64,000 nucleotides of DNA from Sphingobacteriaceae bacterium GW460-11-11-14-LB5 (GCA_002151545.1 CP021237.1:1302001-1366000); one strand, 5' to 3'; positions 1-9,067 are shown, counted from the first letter of the stretch. The notes: generated by a model not told the origin, from the letters alone. Program-made: numbers and translations.

Positions 1-948
1 TTTTCCCAACAATCCCTGTTGACCGACTGATAATCCATTATCCCCGGCCAGTACAATAATGGTGTTTTTATCTTTACCTGCAATTTTCAAGGCATCCATA
101 ACACGGCCGATCTGATAATCTACCTCGCTCACCATTGCATAATATTTGGCAATTTCTGTTTTTACAGCTTCTTTAGTCCGGGGAAAGGGCAAAAGTGTTT
201 CATCCCTGATCCGAAGTTCTCCATTATCGAAAGGATGCTCAGGGAGATAATTGGCAGGTAGAGATACATCTTTGGCTGAATAGCTATGTCCATACCAGGT
301 TGGTGGCGTACGTGGGTCGTGGGGAGAGGTAAATGCCAGGTACATTAAAAACGGCTGGGTAGAGGTTTTCTGTTTGTCAATAAAATCAATTGCAGCATCC
401 GCAAAATGGATGGAGGAATAATTATCGCCCCAAAAAGGCTTGTCATATTTGCCGGTCGTATCGTAATGAAATAATTCCGGCCGGTATTGCCCACCATTAT
501 CAGGAGGGTTCATGCCGCCTATGTGAATATTTTCGCCTGCGGCAAAAGAACGGTTTAATGATTTTGTATCCTGATGCCATTTACCTGTTTGAAAAGTGAG
601 GTACCCATTTTCTTTAAACAATTGCGGAAAAGTAATGTCCGATTCAGGAATATAAGCGCCGTCTTTTCGGATATGAAAAAGTGTTTTACCGCATAGGATC
701 ATGGCCCGGCTCGGTTGGCATACCGCTCCATTAAGTGCACCCATGATGTGTGCGTTGGTAAAGGAAGTTCCATTTTTTACCAATTTATCCATAGTAGGTG
801 TCACAATTTCTTTATTTCCAAGAGCATGGATAGTTTGATAGGTCTGGTCGTCAGTAATAATAACCAATACATTTTTTTTCTGTTGTGCAAGGGAAACTGT
901 AACTGTACAAAGGAATATAATTAAGGAAAAAAACTTTCGTAACATCAT
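1..948 (-). CDS. Secreted sulfatase (Cys-type), N-terminal part, runs off the window
   Basis: The reading frame opens with two adjacent ATGs (946-948 and 943-945) and stays open to base 1, giving 316 codons of a longer gene. A hydrophobic signal peptide of about 21 residues ends in SLAQQ. The core has ITDDQ, whose Asp pair is a typical metal site of the alkaline phosphatase/sulfatase fold, and AVCQPSR, which fits the C-x-P-S-R sulfatase signature with Cys77 as the residue to be converted to formylglycine. GKWH and SPHDPR follow, as in other S1 sulfatases. It is likely periplasmic and hydrolyses a sulfate ester; the substrate cannot be read. It needs a formylglycine-generating enzyme, and one is encoded at 17293-18438. 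Sulfatase family is seen directly; activity is inferred. Confidence 0.93.
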   Translation of the reverse strand, partial: MMLRKFFSLIIFLCTVTVSLAQQKKNVLVIITDDQTYQTIHALGNKEIVTPTMDKLVKNGTSFTNAHIMGALNGAVCQPSRAMILCGKTLFHIRKDGAYIPESDITFPQLFKENGYLTFQTGKWHQDTKSLNRSFAAGENIHIGGMNPPDNGGQYRPELFHYDTTGKYDKPFWGDNYSSIHFADAAIDFIDKQKTSTQPFLMYLAFTSPHDPRTPPTWYGHSYSAKDVSLPANYLPEHPFDNGELRIRDETLLPFPRTKEAVKTEIAKYYAMVSEVDYQIGRVMDALKIAGKDKNTIIVLAGDNGLSVGQQGLLGK

Positions 949-1379
949 TTATTTTGAAATTGTAATTATTGTTTTTATGAATTATTTAATGCCGTAGTTT
1001 TTGTTGATCAAATTTCACAGTTAGACCTATGCAAAATATTAAGATTTTATTTTTGATGGGATCCAGATAGTTCCCGTTGTCTAAATTGTATTTGCAGGTC
1101 TTTAAAAGCGAATGTTTTAAGGTATGGGCTTTGGCTTTATGTTTTTATCAGATTGTTTCGCTCCTGGTGATCAGAAGGCAATTAATATAACTGAAATGCA
1201 TCTTTCGGCTTATCATGGCGTAGTTTCACTCCTCGTTACTCCCGATATGTGGCTCCATGAAAGAAGCATTGGTTACATATTGATGTGGCAACGTTTTATT
1301 GTTAACTTTTCTTTAGCAAAAATTGATTATAAAAGCCCGATTCTTATTACGAATCGGGCTTTACCTTATTTAATCTTTT
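949..1379. other. Intergenic region between sulfatase and astacin genes
   Basis: About 430 bases upstream of the sulfatase and downstream of the protease gene. Short open frames here lack any recognisable protein. Apart from the terminator hairpin at 1332-1362 I see nothing definite. Confidence 0.5.
1332..1362 (-). terminator. Hairpin terminator of the astacin gene
   Basis: Perfect 12-bp stem AAAGCCCGATTC / GAATCGGGCTTT with a 7-base loop, 17 bases past the stop codon of the minus-strand protease gene. The minus-strand side continues into a T-rich stretch. Confidence 0.8.
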
Positions 1380-2669
1380 TTAAAATGTACTAAATTTGAA
1401 TTTTTGATTGTTGGCACCACCATAACCCCAAAGGCCAGGCAGGGTTCCGTTTGCGGTTGCACTACCCGGAATATCAATATTTTTGGATGGTACATTGCGT
1501 GGAGAAATGATATAATAACCACCCTCAACCGGGAAGATATTAAACTGCTGAGAGGTTGTACCTGTGTTTGTTCTAATTTCAAGTTTAGTACCATTCGCGA
1601 TACCACCACCCACTACGGTAAGTACCTTTCCTGGTGCATTTAACGGCGATAATATATAATAACCACTGGCATTTTTGGTCACATTCCACCTTCCGTTACT
1701 GGTGTTTACATCTGTCCATAAAATGACCTGCGTACCATCTGCCGTGTAATTCCCGGATACGTTCAGCACCTTGGTAATATCCAATGCTGTAGAAATTTCA
1801 TAATTAGTATTTGCAGGTAAGCCAACATATGTAAAACCGGTATACATGTGGTTGATGCCTGCAATATCTGCAGGGCTCATGTTTGGTGAAGGAAAGCAGG
1901 TCTCATAACGAGATCCATCTAATTTCGTTATCTTTTGGGGACTTCCGATTGGATCTGCGGCGTACATCAGAATTGATTCGATATCTAATGGAGTACCAAT
2001 AGTTGTATAACTTGTTGCCGAAACCTTATTATAGTTGTATGCACCACTTGGATCAATGTTGTCATAATTCACAATGATATAATCATCTCGGTCTGGGCGG
2101 CACATTTCATGATTTGCGCCCAATGAATGGAATATTTCGTGGATAATGATGCCGATAGTATTATAATTTACCAAATTCACGGTCTGTGCCCCACCGATCA
2201 TTCCTATTGGCGAAGTATTACCAGTGGACTTCATGAAATTAATGTAATTGGCCTGAGTAGTTCTTTGCACAAATGTTACCGGAGAAACCCTGCTAATATA
2301 TGCCATCGCCTTTAGAGAAGCAGCTGTATCGGCACCCAGACCCGATAAGTTATAATAAACTATACCACCTGGCCAGCGCTTAGCTAAAGCATTTATTACC
2401 AGTGCCCGCTCTGAGGTAGATACGTTTTTGTTGCTGTTAATTTTTATTAGATTAAACTGTTCTTTACTAAGTGTGATATCATCGGCGAGATAATATACTC
2501 CGTTGTCTTCTTTGATCTGAATGTTATTGCCGTCGAAATTAAAGGTATGCATTTTTGCAGATCTGTTTGCATCAACCACTTCGTTAGTCACGGCATTTTG
2601 CTTTTTACAGCTTAGGGCTGAAACAGACAAGAGTGCTGCCATAAAAAAGTTTAAATAGTTTTTTTTCAT
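1380..2669 (-). CDS. Astacin-like (M12A) zinc metallopeptidase lipoprotein with C-terminal ricin-type lectin-like domain
   Basis: 429 residues. An N-terminal lipobox (SALSC, Cys21) predicts a lipoprotein. Residues about 90-280 form the peptidase: the zinc site is HEIFHSLGANHEMCRPDRD (His177, Glu178, His181, His187), the extended astacin motif HExxHxxGxxHExxRxDR, and a Met-turn is visible as ILMY near residue 235. Residues about 290-429 hold repeated segments of the type YYILSPLNAPGKVL and YYIISPRNVPSKNI, typical of a ricin B-like beta-trefoil that binds carbohydrate. Known family role: endopeptidase, here probably surface-exposed and glycan-anchored. The N-terminal about 70 residues could act as a propeptide. 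A single-gene unit with its own terminator. Family assignment is firm, the lectin subtype less so. Confidence 0.93.
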   Translation of the reverse strand: MKKNYLNFFMAALLSVSALSCKKQNAVTNEVVDANRSAKMHTFNFDGNNIQIKEDNGVYYLADDITLSKEQFNLIKINSNKNVSTSERALVINALAKRWPGGIVYYNLSGLGADTAASLKAMAYISRVSPVTFVQRTTQANYINFMKSTGNTSPIGMIGGAQTVNLVNYNTIGIIIHEIFHSLGANHEMCRPDRDDYIIVNYDNIDPSGAYNYNKVSATSYTTIGTPLDIESILMYAADPIGSPQKITKLDGSRYETCFPSPNMSPADIAGINHMYTGFTYVGLPANTNYEISTALDITKVLNVSGNYTADGTQVILWTDVNTSNGRWNVTKNASGYYILSPLNAPGKVLTVVGGGIANGTKLEIRTNTGTTSQQFNIFPVEGGYYIISPRNVPSKNIDIPGSATANGTLPGLWGYGGANNQKFKFSTF

Positions 2670-3018
2670 TGCTTTTTTAATTAAGGTTTAGTTTATAGAT
2701 TAATTTATAATTGCGATAGAATTTTTTTTGCTTAATGATATGCAAGCATCCCAATCCACTTTTCATTTGACAACCTATAGAAGTTTCTTATTGACTAAGG
2801 TTGTCTGCTGTTTAAATCCATTTCCCCTTTTTTCACCTTAATGAAAACACAAAATAGCCTCAGCTTTCTATTTTTACTAAACGAAGTTAATAAATACTAA
2901 ACTTATAACTGGCTGAATATTAACATGTAATTACCACAAATTGACAATTATACAACTTCAATGAGCATTGAAAATGGCTTCTGATGTAATTGGTTTTATT
3001 ATAGGGTGGATGAAATAG
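2670..3018. other. Intergenic region upstream of the astacin gene
   Basis: About 350 A/T-rich bases between two minus-strand genes. It should hold the protease promoter, but I see no clear TAnnTTTG element, no hairpin and no credible short gene. Confidence 0.45.
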
Positions 3019-3918
3019 CTAAAACCTATAACCGATAGATGCCGCTACAGAGAGGGCTTCAAACTCTACTTCATTAAGACGGGTTGTACTGCTGGTATTA
3101 TTGTTGAACAACAATACATCTGTGCCTTTTTTGGCAATACCATAGCGGTAACTTGTTCCAATCCCAATATCCCACTTCTCATTGTAAATGTATTTCATTT
3201 CCACATCTGTGTTGAGAATATATCCCTTTGCCTGGTGTAGATAACTTTTTGGTTTTGCCAGGTTTTCCCTGAGGTTCCAGTTGCCATATCCTTTGTTTTT
3301 GACGTAATAGCCGGCTAAATTGTAACTAACCTCAAATGCTTTAAAGGGGATTAACTTAAAAGATATTGTTGGCCCGAAGCCATTCCAATTGGTTCTGTAA
3401 TAGGAGTTCAGGTTTTCTATATATACCGAAGGGTCTGATGTTAGTCCAGTCTCCTTAGCATTCAAAATATAATTTTTCTGGAACTGGCCCAGGTAGCCAG
3501 CCTTTGCTGTTATGCTAAAAGTTTCGCCCTTGAAAATTTGATAACCTAAACTTGCGGTGATGTTTCGGTTGAAACCTGCTGTAACGCCATAATAGCTAGA
3601 AAATATATCCGTGCGGTTGTCAGATGCATAATCGATATCGGATAAGGTACCTGATTTTATAAAAAGACTATTAAACTGAAAATCAGCGATATTTTTTTTA
3701 AAAAATATTGTTTGCAGATTAAATCCATATCCTTTTTGAACTACATTCTGCCATTTTAACTCAGAAAAAACATTAGGGCCACTACCTGCTGGTGTTCCCG
3801 CAATCGAAAAATTAAGATCGGATACTTGATAGATACCCTGTACAGACAACTTTGCTTGCGCAAAAACAACATTAGTCGCTAACAAGATTAATATAACAGT
3901 TAACCATTTTCTTTTCAT
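3019..3918 (-). CDS. Outer-membrane beta-barrel-like protein, unknown function
   Basis: 299 residues with a clear signal peptide (cleavage after VFAQA) and a C-terminus ending in GYRF, the aromatic last residue typical of outer-membrane barrels. The body alternates aromatic and polar residues in strands separated by turns rich in Gly, Asn and Asp, with no catalytic motif that I recognise. The segment with SDIDYASDNR resembles omptin-like or Protochlamydia outer-membrane protein-like barrels, but I could not confirm protease residues and do not claim that function. It stands alone, with long non-coding flanks. Barrel fold is an inference from composition and the C-terminal residue. Confidence 0.7.
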   Translation of the reverse strand: MKRKWLTVILILLATNVVFAQAKLSVQGIYQVSDLNFSIAGTPAGSGPNVFSELKWQNVVQKGYGFNLQTIFFKKNIADFQFNSLFIKSGTLSDIDYASDNRTDIFSSYYGVTAGFNRNITASLGYQIFKGETFSITAKAGYLGQFQKNYILNAKETGLTSDPSVYIENLNSYYRTNWNGFGPTISFKLIPFKAFEVSYNLAGYYVKNKGYGNWNLRENLAKPKSYLHQAKGYILNTDVEMKYIYNEKWDIGIGTSYRYGIAKKGTDVLLFNNNTSSTTRLNEVEFEALSVAASIGYRF

Positions 3919-4377
3919 CTTAATTTTTTCTACTTAATCATCTGCATTAATGTGTCGTTATTCTCTAATGCCTGTTGGTTTTATTGATTAACATTATTCT
4001 GATGATAGAGAAGCGGTAATGACGCTGAGCCAGAAAATCTGGCGATTAACTATTTCTATCATTAAAGGCCTTAGCCATGTTCATTTCCGGATAAAATTGC
4101 GCCATTGTAGTCATTATTGATATCTTCCCCTACATATGTTTTAATGGTAAAAGCTGTACTGGTTTCAGCTTTAAACAAAATTAATAGTTGCTAAACAACT
4201 GGTTGGCTCGATTTTACCTTATATAAACAGCATATTAACTGTGGCTTACTTAAACACGGCTAAATGCTATATCATTTTTTATCCTGGATTTTCCACTTAA
4301 CATTTTTTGAATCTGGATCGTAATTTTGATATTTCAATGAAACTGGTCAATCCTTTTTTGGCTATAAATACCGGTAA
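3919..4377. other. Intergenic region, nothing definite
   Basis: About 460 A/T-rich bases between the barrel protein and a gene remnant. No open frame with protein-like composition and no strong hairpin was seen. Its position beside a remnant suggests decayed sequence, which is inference only. Confidence 0.4.
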
Positions 4378-4713
4378 TTAAAAAGTTTCACCAGTGTTCA
4401 GATCCCTTAGCGAGATGTCTCTTAATTCTCCAATGCCTCCGAATGTAAAATTCAATCCAGAAACTTTTCCAATTGTGTTTTTATAGGCGGTGGTAAACAG
4501 CTGTTTACCATTTAAGAAAAATTTCACTCTTTTGTGTCGGACTAATAATCGTATATCGCCTCCTGATCTCAAATCTCTACCCAATGTGCTCAAGTCATAT
4601 TTACTTCCTTCTCTGCTGCTTTCAGAGAAAGAGCCGTAAGCCCAGGCCGTGCACCCAGGTCTGAGTATCAATATATCATGTCGTGCCTGGATAGCCTTGG
4701 GCTGATAGCCCTT
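4378..4713 (-). pseudogene. C-terminal remnant of a larger protein (beta-sandwich-like tail)
   Basis: The frame is open from an in-frame TAA at 4714-4716 down to the stop at 4378 and has no ATG near its 5' end; only a TTG at 4669-4671 could start it. The sequence before that TTG (KGYQPKAIQARHDIL) reads smoothly into the rest, so the coding part is longer than any start allows. The end has a LamG-like look (VKFFLNGKQLFTTAYKNTIG, then SGLNFTFGGIGELRDI). I know similar tails at the C-terminus of larger Bacteroidota proteins but cannot name the family. The N-terminal bulk of the gene is absent. Truncation is seen; the identity of the parent gene is unknown. Confidence 0.55.
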
Positions 4714-4828
4714 TTAGTGATGGGGTGCTATGGCTTTTCATACATTAGAAAAAAATTATAAACCAGCGGTTGGCATAGGCAACAAAAATTTTAATGAGAT
4801 ATTGATGTTTCGCCTTGATGACTTTCAG

Positions 4829-4858
4829 CAAATCAGCAATGAATTTATTGCTGATTTG
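4829..4858. repeat. Perfect 12-bp hairpin in a 490-base non-coding stretch
   Basis: CAAATCAGCAAT / ATTGCTGATTTG separated by six bases. The surrounding region (4717-5202) has no convincing gene; a 66-codon open frame at 4730-4930 contains this palindrome and is not protein-like. It could be a terminator relic or an operator. Confidence 0.5.
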
Positions 4859-5132
4859 AACTTTTGCTCCGTTGGGCCTTTAATAGATCTTAAAGTACTT
4901 TCTGTTTTTAGACTATTTTCAAACCATTGAATAAAAGCGATGGAGACCCGTTTGGGTTTCGAGCTCCATATTGGCACTTAGGATGCAAAAATAGTTTCTT
5001 ATTAATCTATTTCTTGATTCGATGCTGGTCATCTATATCCTTTAGAAAAGGAAACCCATAATTTCTCATTATTGCAATACTAGGTTCTATTCGGATTGTG
5101 ATCAGCTATCAAATGCTGACCTTTACAGCAAG

Positions 5133-5140
5133 TAAATTTG
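5133..5140 (+). promoter_or_regulatory. Candidate -7 promoter element TAAATTTG
   Basis: Matches the Bacteroidota -7 consensus TAnnTTTG, 62 bases before the SDR start codon at 5203. It argues against the longer open frame that begins at 5098. No good -33 TTTG was found. Confidence 0.45.
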
Positions 5141-5202
5141 GACCTTATAACAAGCTTTTTGACTTTTTTATCGTTGAACTTTGTCTTATCAAAACTTCAA
5201 AA

Positions 5203-6233
5203 ATGGAAAATAAAGAAACAGTTTTAGTTACAGGTGGATCGGGTTTTATAGCTTCTTATTGCATGATTACCTTATTGAAGAATGGTTTCAAGGTAAGAGC
5301 AACGCTGCGTTCCCTTCACAAATCAGAGTTGGTCAAACAAATGCTGAAAGAAGGGGGTATCAACTCTTTTGAAAACTTAGCTTTTGTGGAAGCCGATTTG
5401 CAAAATGAGCGCAGTTGGAAGAAAGCCGTCGAAGGATGCCAGTATGTTATCCACGTGGCTTCACCCACACCAAATACCGATGCAAAAACAGAAGATGATT
5501 TTGTGGTTCCTGCAAAAAATGGTGTGCTGTTTGTACTACGTGCTGCTAAAAAAGCAGGTGTAAAAAGAGTGGTACTTACATCTGCTTTCGGTGCTGTAGG
5601 TATGGGAACAACAAAAACAACACCTTACACCGAGGAAGATTGGACGGTCATCAACGAGACTGTTGCACCTTACCAGCGTTCTAAGACCATTTCGGAGCAA
5701 GCGGCCTGGGATTTCATCAAAAATGAAGGAGCGGGCATGGAACTTTCCGTGGTCAACCCGACTGGTGTTCTGGGGCCTGTGCTGGCTGATGATTATTCCC
5801 ATTCCATCCAAACCATTAAACAGATGCTCAATGGCGAAGTAAGCGGATGCCCTAAAATGAGTTTTGGTTATGTAGATGTACGCGATGTAGCTGACTGCAT
5901 TTTAAGGCAATGACGATGCCACAGGCTCTTGGTCAGCGTTTTATTGCCGTAGCCGGAGAAAGCATTTCAGTATTGGACATCGCTAAAATTCTTAGAAAAA
6001 ACTTAGGCGATATGGCAAGTAAAGTACCAACCAAAGAATGGCCTAATTGGTTGGTAAAGTTATTGTCGGTTTTCATTCCAAAACTTAAAATGATAGTGCC
6101 CCATTTAGGGCTAATAAAAGAAGCCAGCAACGAAAAGGCAAAAACATTGTTGGGATGGAAGCCAAAAAGCAATGAAGAAGCTATATTAGCTACTGCAAAT
6201 AGTCTCATCGATTTAAAAATTGTAAACGTATGA
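5203..6233 (+). pseudogene. NAD-dependent SDR (dihydroflavonol-4-reductase-like), frameshifted
   Basis: The frame starts at ATG 5203 (MENKETVLVTGGSGFIAS), with the glycine-rich nucleotide-binding motif TGGSGFIA. A YQRSK segment supplies the Tyr-x-x-x-Lys pair and VVNPTGVLGP follows, all typical of extended SDRs of the dihydroflavonol reductase type. The frame ends early at 5911-5913 just after YVDVRDVADC. A second frame, from about 5895 to 6233, continues the same protein (HFKAMTMPQALGQRFIAVAG...). Adding one base between 5894 and 5895 restores GA-CTG-CAT-TTT and joins the halves into about 343 residues, the normal family length. So the gene has a one-base deletion or there is a sequence error. 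It overlaps the next gene by four bases (ATGA), which argues for a working operon. Confidence 0.85.
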
Positions 6234-6874
6234 AAGTAATCATAACAGGTGCCACCGGAATGGTGGGCGAAGGCGTACTTTTCGAATGCTTAGATCATCC
6301 TGTGGTAAGCGAAGTGCTTATCATTGGAAGAAAACACTATGATAAAAGCCATCCAAAACTGAAAGAATTGATTTTAAAAGATTTTTCGGAAATCAATAAT
6401 CATTCGGATTTATTGAAAACTTACGACGGATGTTTCTTTTGCGCGGGCGTAAGTTCTGTTGGCGAGAATGAGGAAAGCTTTACTAAAAAGACCTATGATT
6501 TTGTAGTTCCATTTGCCGCAACAATTTCAGATATTAATCCTGGAATGACTTTTATTTATGTATCGGGGAACCGCACTGATAGTACAGAAAAAGGAAAAGT
6601 AATGTGGGCAAGGGTAAAAGGAAGGACCGAAAATGCATTGATGAAACTGCCGTTCAAGGGGCAGTATAATTTTCGTCCGGCAATAATGACAGGAAGCAAA
6701 GGACAGAAAAATGTAAAGACAATTTATAAAATTTTGGGCCCGCTGATCTCGCCATTTTTTCCGGCAAAAACATTGAAACTTTCTGAAGTAGGGAAAGCGA
6801 TGATTAATGCGGTGTCAAAAGGTTATCCAACACAAATTTTGGAAGCAGACGATATTTTTAAATTGTCGAAATGA
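6230..6874 (+). CDS. NAD(P)-binding SDR-like protein
   Basis: 214 residues beginning with MKVIITGATGMVGEGVLFEC, a Rossmann nucleotide-binding motif (TGATGMVG). VSGNRTDSTEKGKVMWARVKGRTE carries the conserved region of the atypical SDR/NmrA-like group, and FRPAIMTGSKG follows, as in small Bacteroidota proteins usually annotated NAD-dependent epimerase/dehydratase. The start overlaps the stop of the frameshifted SDR by four bases, and its own stop overlaps the AraC gene in the same way, so the three genes are almost certainly cotranscribed. Substrate unknown. The classic Tyr-x-x-x-Lys is not obvious, so it may sense or bind NAD(P)H rather than reduce a substrate. Confidence 0.87.
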   Translation: MKVIITGATGMVGEGVLFECLDHPVVSEVLIIGRKHYDKSHPKLKELILKDFSEINNHSDLLKTYDGCFFCAGVSSVGENEESFTKKTYDFVVPFAATISDINPGMTFIYVSGNRTDSTEKGKVMWARVKGRTENALMKLPFKGQYNFRPAIMTGSKGQKNVKTIYKILGPLISPFFPAKTLKLSEVGKAMINAVSKGYPTQILEADDIFKLSK

Positions 6875-7668
6875 AAATAACCGAAATAAAATCCTGCATC
6901 GTAGGTCCGGCACTTTCGGCAGAACAATTCATCGCCGAGCATTTCTTTGTATTTCTGGCAAAAGGAAAGATGAATGGCTATGATGGCAACAAACATTATG
7001 TGTTGAAGCCGGGCGAAAGTTGCCTTGTCCGGAAAAATCATTTGGCCAGATACAATAAAGTACGGGACAATAACGAGTTCGAGAAAGTGATCATTTTTTT
7101 TGATGAAGTGTTTTTAAAAGCATTTCAAAAAAAACACTCCATTGTATTCAAAAAGTTTATTTCAAAGGATGCATTTGTTAAACTGAAAAAAAATGATTTA
7201 ATCAATAGCTTCTTGTTGTCGTTAGAACCGTACTATAACAATTCGGGAAATATCAGCCCAACTTTCTCAGCCATTAAAAGAGAAGAATTATTGCTCATTC
7301 TATTGCAATTACATCCAGAGTTGGCAGACATTCTTTTTGATTTTGGCGTTCCTGGAAGATTGGACCTGGAAAAATTTATGCAACAAAATTACAAGTTCAA
7401 TGTGAGTATGGAAAGGTTTGCATTTCTAACGGGACGTAGTTTATCTGCATTTAAAAGAGATTTTAAAACTATATTCGAGGAAACACCCAATCGTTGGCTG
7501 TTAAAAAGACGTTTGGAAGAAGCCCGTTTTCTCATTGAAGAAAAAAAGCAAAAACCGACCGACATTTATCTTGATTTAGGCTTTGAAGATATAACCCATT
7601 TTTATTTTGTGTTTAAAAAGGAATTTGGCATCACGCCGAGTGAAATTAATGGTCCTAAAAGAGATTAA
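6871..7668 (+). CDS. AraC-family transcriptional regulator
   Basis: 265 residues. The N-terminal about 150 residues look like the cupin-type effector domain of the ExsA-like group. Residues about 165-262 contain the two helix-turn-helix motifs: MERFAFLTGRSLSAFKRDFK and, after RRLEEARFLI, the second HTH with DIYLDLGFEDITHFYFVFKK, followed by the family end motif FGITPSEIN. It overlaps the upstream SDR gene by ATGA, the usual layout in which an AraC regulator controls the reductase genes it travels with. The ligand is not known. No downstream terminator of quality was seen; a short CTAGC stem lies near 7850. Confidence 0.93.
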   Translation: MKITEIKSCIVGPALSAEQFIAEHFFVFLAKGKMNGYDGNKHYVLKPGESCLVRKNHLARYNKVRDNNEFEKVIIFFDEVFLKAFQKKHSIVFKKFISKDAFVKLKKNDLINSFLLSLEPYYNNSGNISPTFSAIKREELLLILLQLHPELADILFDFGVPGRLDLEKFMQQNYKFNVSMERFAFLTGRSLSAFKRDFKTIFEETPNRWLLKRRLEEARFLIEEKKQKPTDIYLDLGFEDITHFYFVFKKEFGITPSEINGPKRD

Positions 7669-7973
7669 TACATTTCTTATTATTCCTCCAGAATTTTTGA
7701 ATAACCGCCTAATTCAATCAATTCGTCCGCAAAGTGGTTCGAATTACGCACTATCGCTGATCACTTATGGGCAAGGTACCAGCACCGCAATGTGATGATT
7801 GGATAATTCAATCAGCAATCATATCTCCGCCATTCATTTCATCATCCACTAGCTTTTATAAGGCTAGCATTACTCATTTAAATTGAATTTACATTCTTTA
7901 CAATTCTTTTTACAATATTACTGGTGATGGAATGCGCTGGCCAAATTAGATTTGTCAGACTAATTGTGTTCCT
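7669..7973. other. Intergenic region upstream of the YceI gene
   Basis: About 300 bases. It holds a weak 5-bp hairpin near 7850-7868 and the promoter element at 7947-7954. I see no gene in it. Confidence 0.45.
7947..7954 (+). promoter_or_regulatory. Candidate -7 promoter element TAGATTTG
   Basis: Matches TAnnTTTG and lies 19 bases before ATG 7974, so it supports that start and a very short leader for the YceI gene. Confidence 0.5.
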
Positions 7974-8720
7974 ATGAAAACAAAAACTATTTTATTATTT
8001 CGGGCGATGATGTTTCCCCTATCGGGTTTTGCCCGGCAAAAGGAAAGTTCGGTAGGCAAGCCTGTTGCCGGGTGGCCTAAAATTGCGCTGATTAACCAGC
8101 CCATAAAAAATAAATATGTAGTGGTTTTGGCGATACTGTTCTGCCTGATCAATACAACTATGGCGAGGCAGCAGCCAGCTGGCAAGCCGATTGTTTACAA
8201 ATTAGATTTGAACATGAGCAAGCTCTTTTGGAAGGCTACTAAGGTTAATGGTGGACATAATGGCTTTCTTTTGTTCAATTCGGGCGTATTATATGCCGAT
8301 GCAAAAGGGAAATTTCGTAATGGCAATTTTGTGATGAATATGACTTCCATCACTGCGGTGGACAAGTTGCTGCCACGCGAAAACAGGGAATCTGAACAGG
8401 TAGTCAAGGCGGGTAATTTCTTTGCAACTACCCAATATCCTACAGCTAACATCAATGTGAAGTCTATTGTAGCAACGGGTAAGGTAAATCAATATCAGGT
8501 AACTGGTGACCTGACCATAAAAGGGGTGACCAAACCGCTGGTATTTGTGGCTACAATTAGCCCTAATGGAAGTGGTTTAAAAGCTGAGGCTGAAATGGAT
8601 ATTGACCGAACAAAATGGGGCATTACCTACAAATCAGGTAATTTCTTTTCCGATTTAAAGGATGAACTGATTTCTGACATGATCCATATTTCGTTGAATT
8701 TGGTATTTTACAAAGGATAA
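7974..8720 (+). CDS. YceI-family periplasmic lipid-binding-like protein with an unusual N-terminus
   Basis: 248 residues. Residues about 70-248 are a YceI domain: a lipocalin-like barrel, with the segments VNGGHNGFLLFNSG, SEQVVKAGNFFATTQYPTA, VTGDLTIKGVTKPL and DIDRTKWGI. Family members bind long polyisoprenoid or amide lipids in the periplasm. The usual length is about 190 residues, so this one has some 45 extra. Two signal-peptide-like segments occur in tandem: residues 1-22 ending in GFARQ, and residues about 46-66 ending in TMARQ. A promoter element 19 bases before ATG 7974 supports the long form. A GTG in the second hydrophobic segment is the only internal alternative start of note. A strong terminator follows. 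Confidence 0.88.
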   Translation: MKTKTILLFRAMMFPLSGFARQKESSVGKPVAGWPKIALINQPIKNKYVVVLAILFCLINTTMARQQPAGKPIVYKLDLNMSKLFWKATKVNGGHNGFLLFNSGVLYADAKGKFRNGNFVMNMTSITAVDKLLPRENRESEQVVKAGNFFATTQYPTANINVKSIVATGKVNQYQVTGDLTIKGVTKPLVFVATISPNGSGLKAEAEMDIDRTKWGITYKSGNFFSDLKDELISDMIHISLNLVFYKG

Positions 8721-8794
8721 TCGTAATAAAATAAATATCAAAGAATATCCAATTTATCCGCGCTGACAAAAGCAAGGAATTTCACCCTTAATCA

Positions 8795-8834
8795 GAAAGT
8801 GCCTTAGGAAACTCCTATGGCACTTTCTTTTTTT
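8795..8834 (+). terminator. Rho-independent terminator after the YceI gene
   Basis: Stem GAAAGTGCC-T-TAGGA / TCCTA-T-GGCACTTTC with a 3-base loop and a run of seven T directly after it. Confidence 0.88.
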
Positions 8835-9011
8835 AGCTCACAATCTTTTTTGTTAAACCTTTAGCATTTGGCGGTTAGTGTAGTTTATCGCTAAACCCCT
8901 AACGCTCTCCGCTAAATCCTAAAATAAAAAAATCAATCTCCCCATTCCTCACCTCATTCATTTCGGCTTTAAAAATTAAAGTAAGTTAATATAGTGTTTA
9001 CATAGGTCGAG

Positions 9012-9019
9012 TAGCTTTG
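9012..9019 (+). promoter_or_regulatory. Candidate -7 promoter element TAGCTTTG of the first SusC operon
   Basis: Matches TAnnTTTG, 69 bases before the SusC start at 9088. No clear -33 TTTG is present, so the promoter may need an activator. Confidence 0.5.
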
Positions 9020-9054
9020 CCAGCATTCTAAGGGACCCAGAATATAAACTAAAA

Positions 9055-9067
9055 CGGTTTAGAACCG
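9055..9067. promoter_or_regulatory. Short inverted repeat between promoter and SusC start
   Basis: CGGTT-TAG-AACCG lies in the 5' leader, about 36-48 bases after the -7 element. It is a candidate operator or small leader hairpin; no regulator gene lies beside it. Confidence 0.35.

Noticed and set aside
4730-4930. 66-codon ORF in the remnant region
   Set aside because: It spans the 12-bp hairpin and has no homologous features; treated as non-coding.
5098-5202. Upstream extension of the SDR frame to 5098
   Set aside because: The extension has no ATG, lies before the promoter element at 5133, and reads poorly; ATG 5203 begins the Rossmann fold directly.
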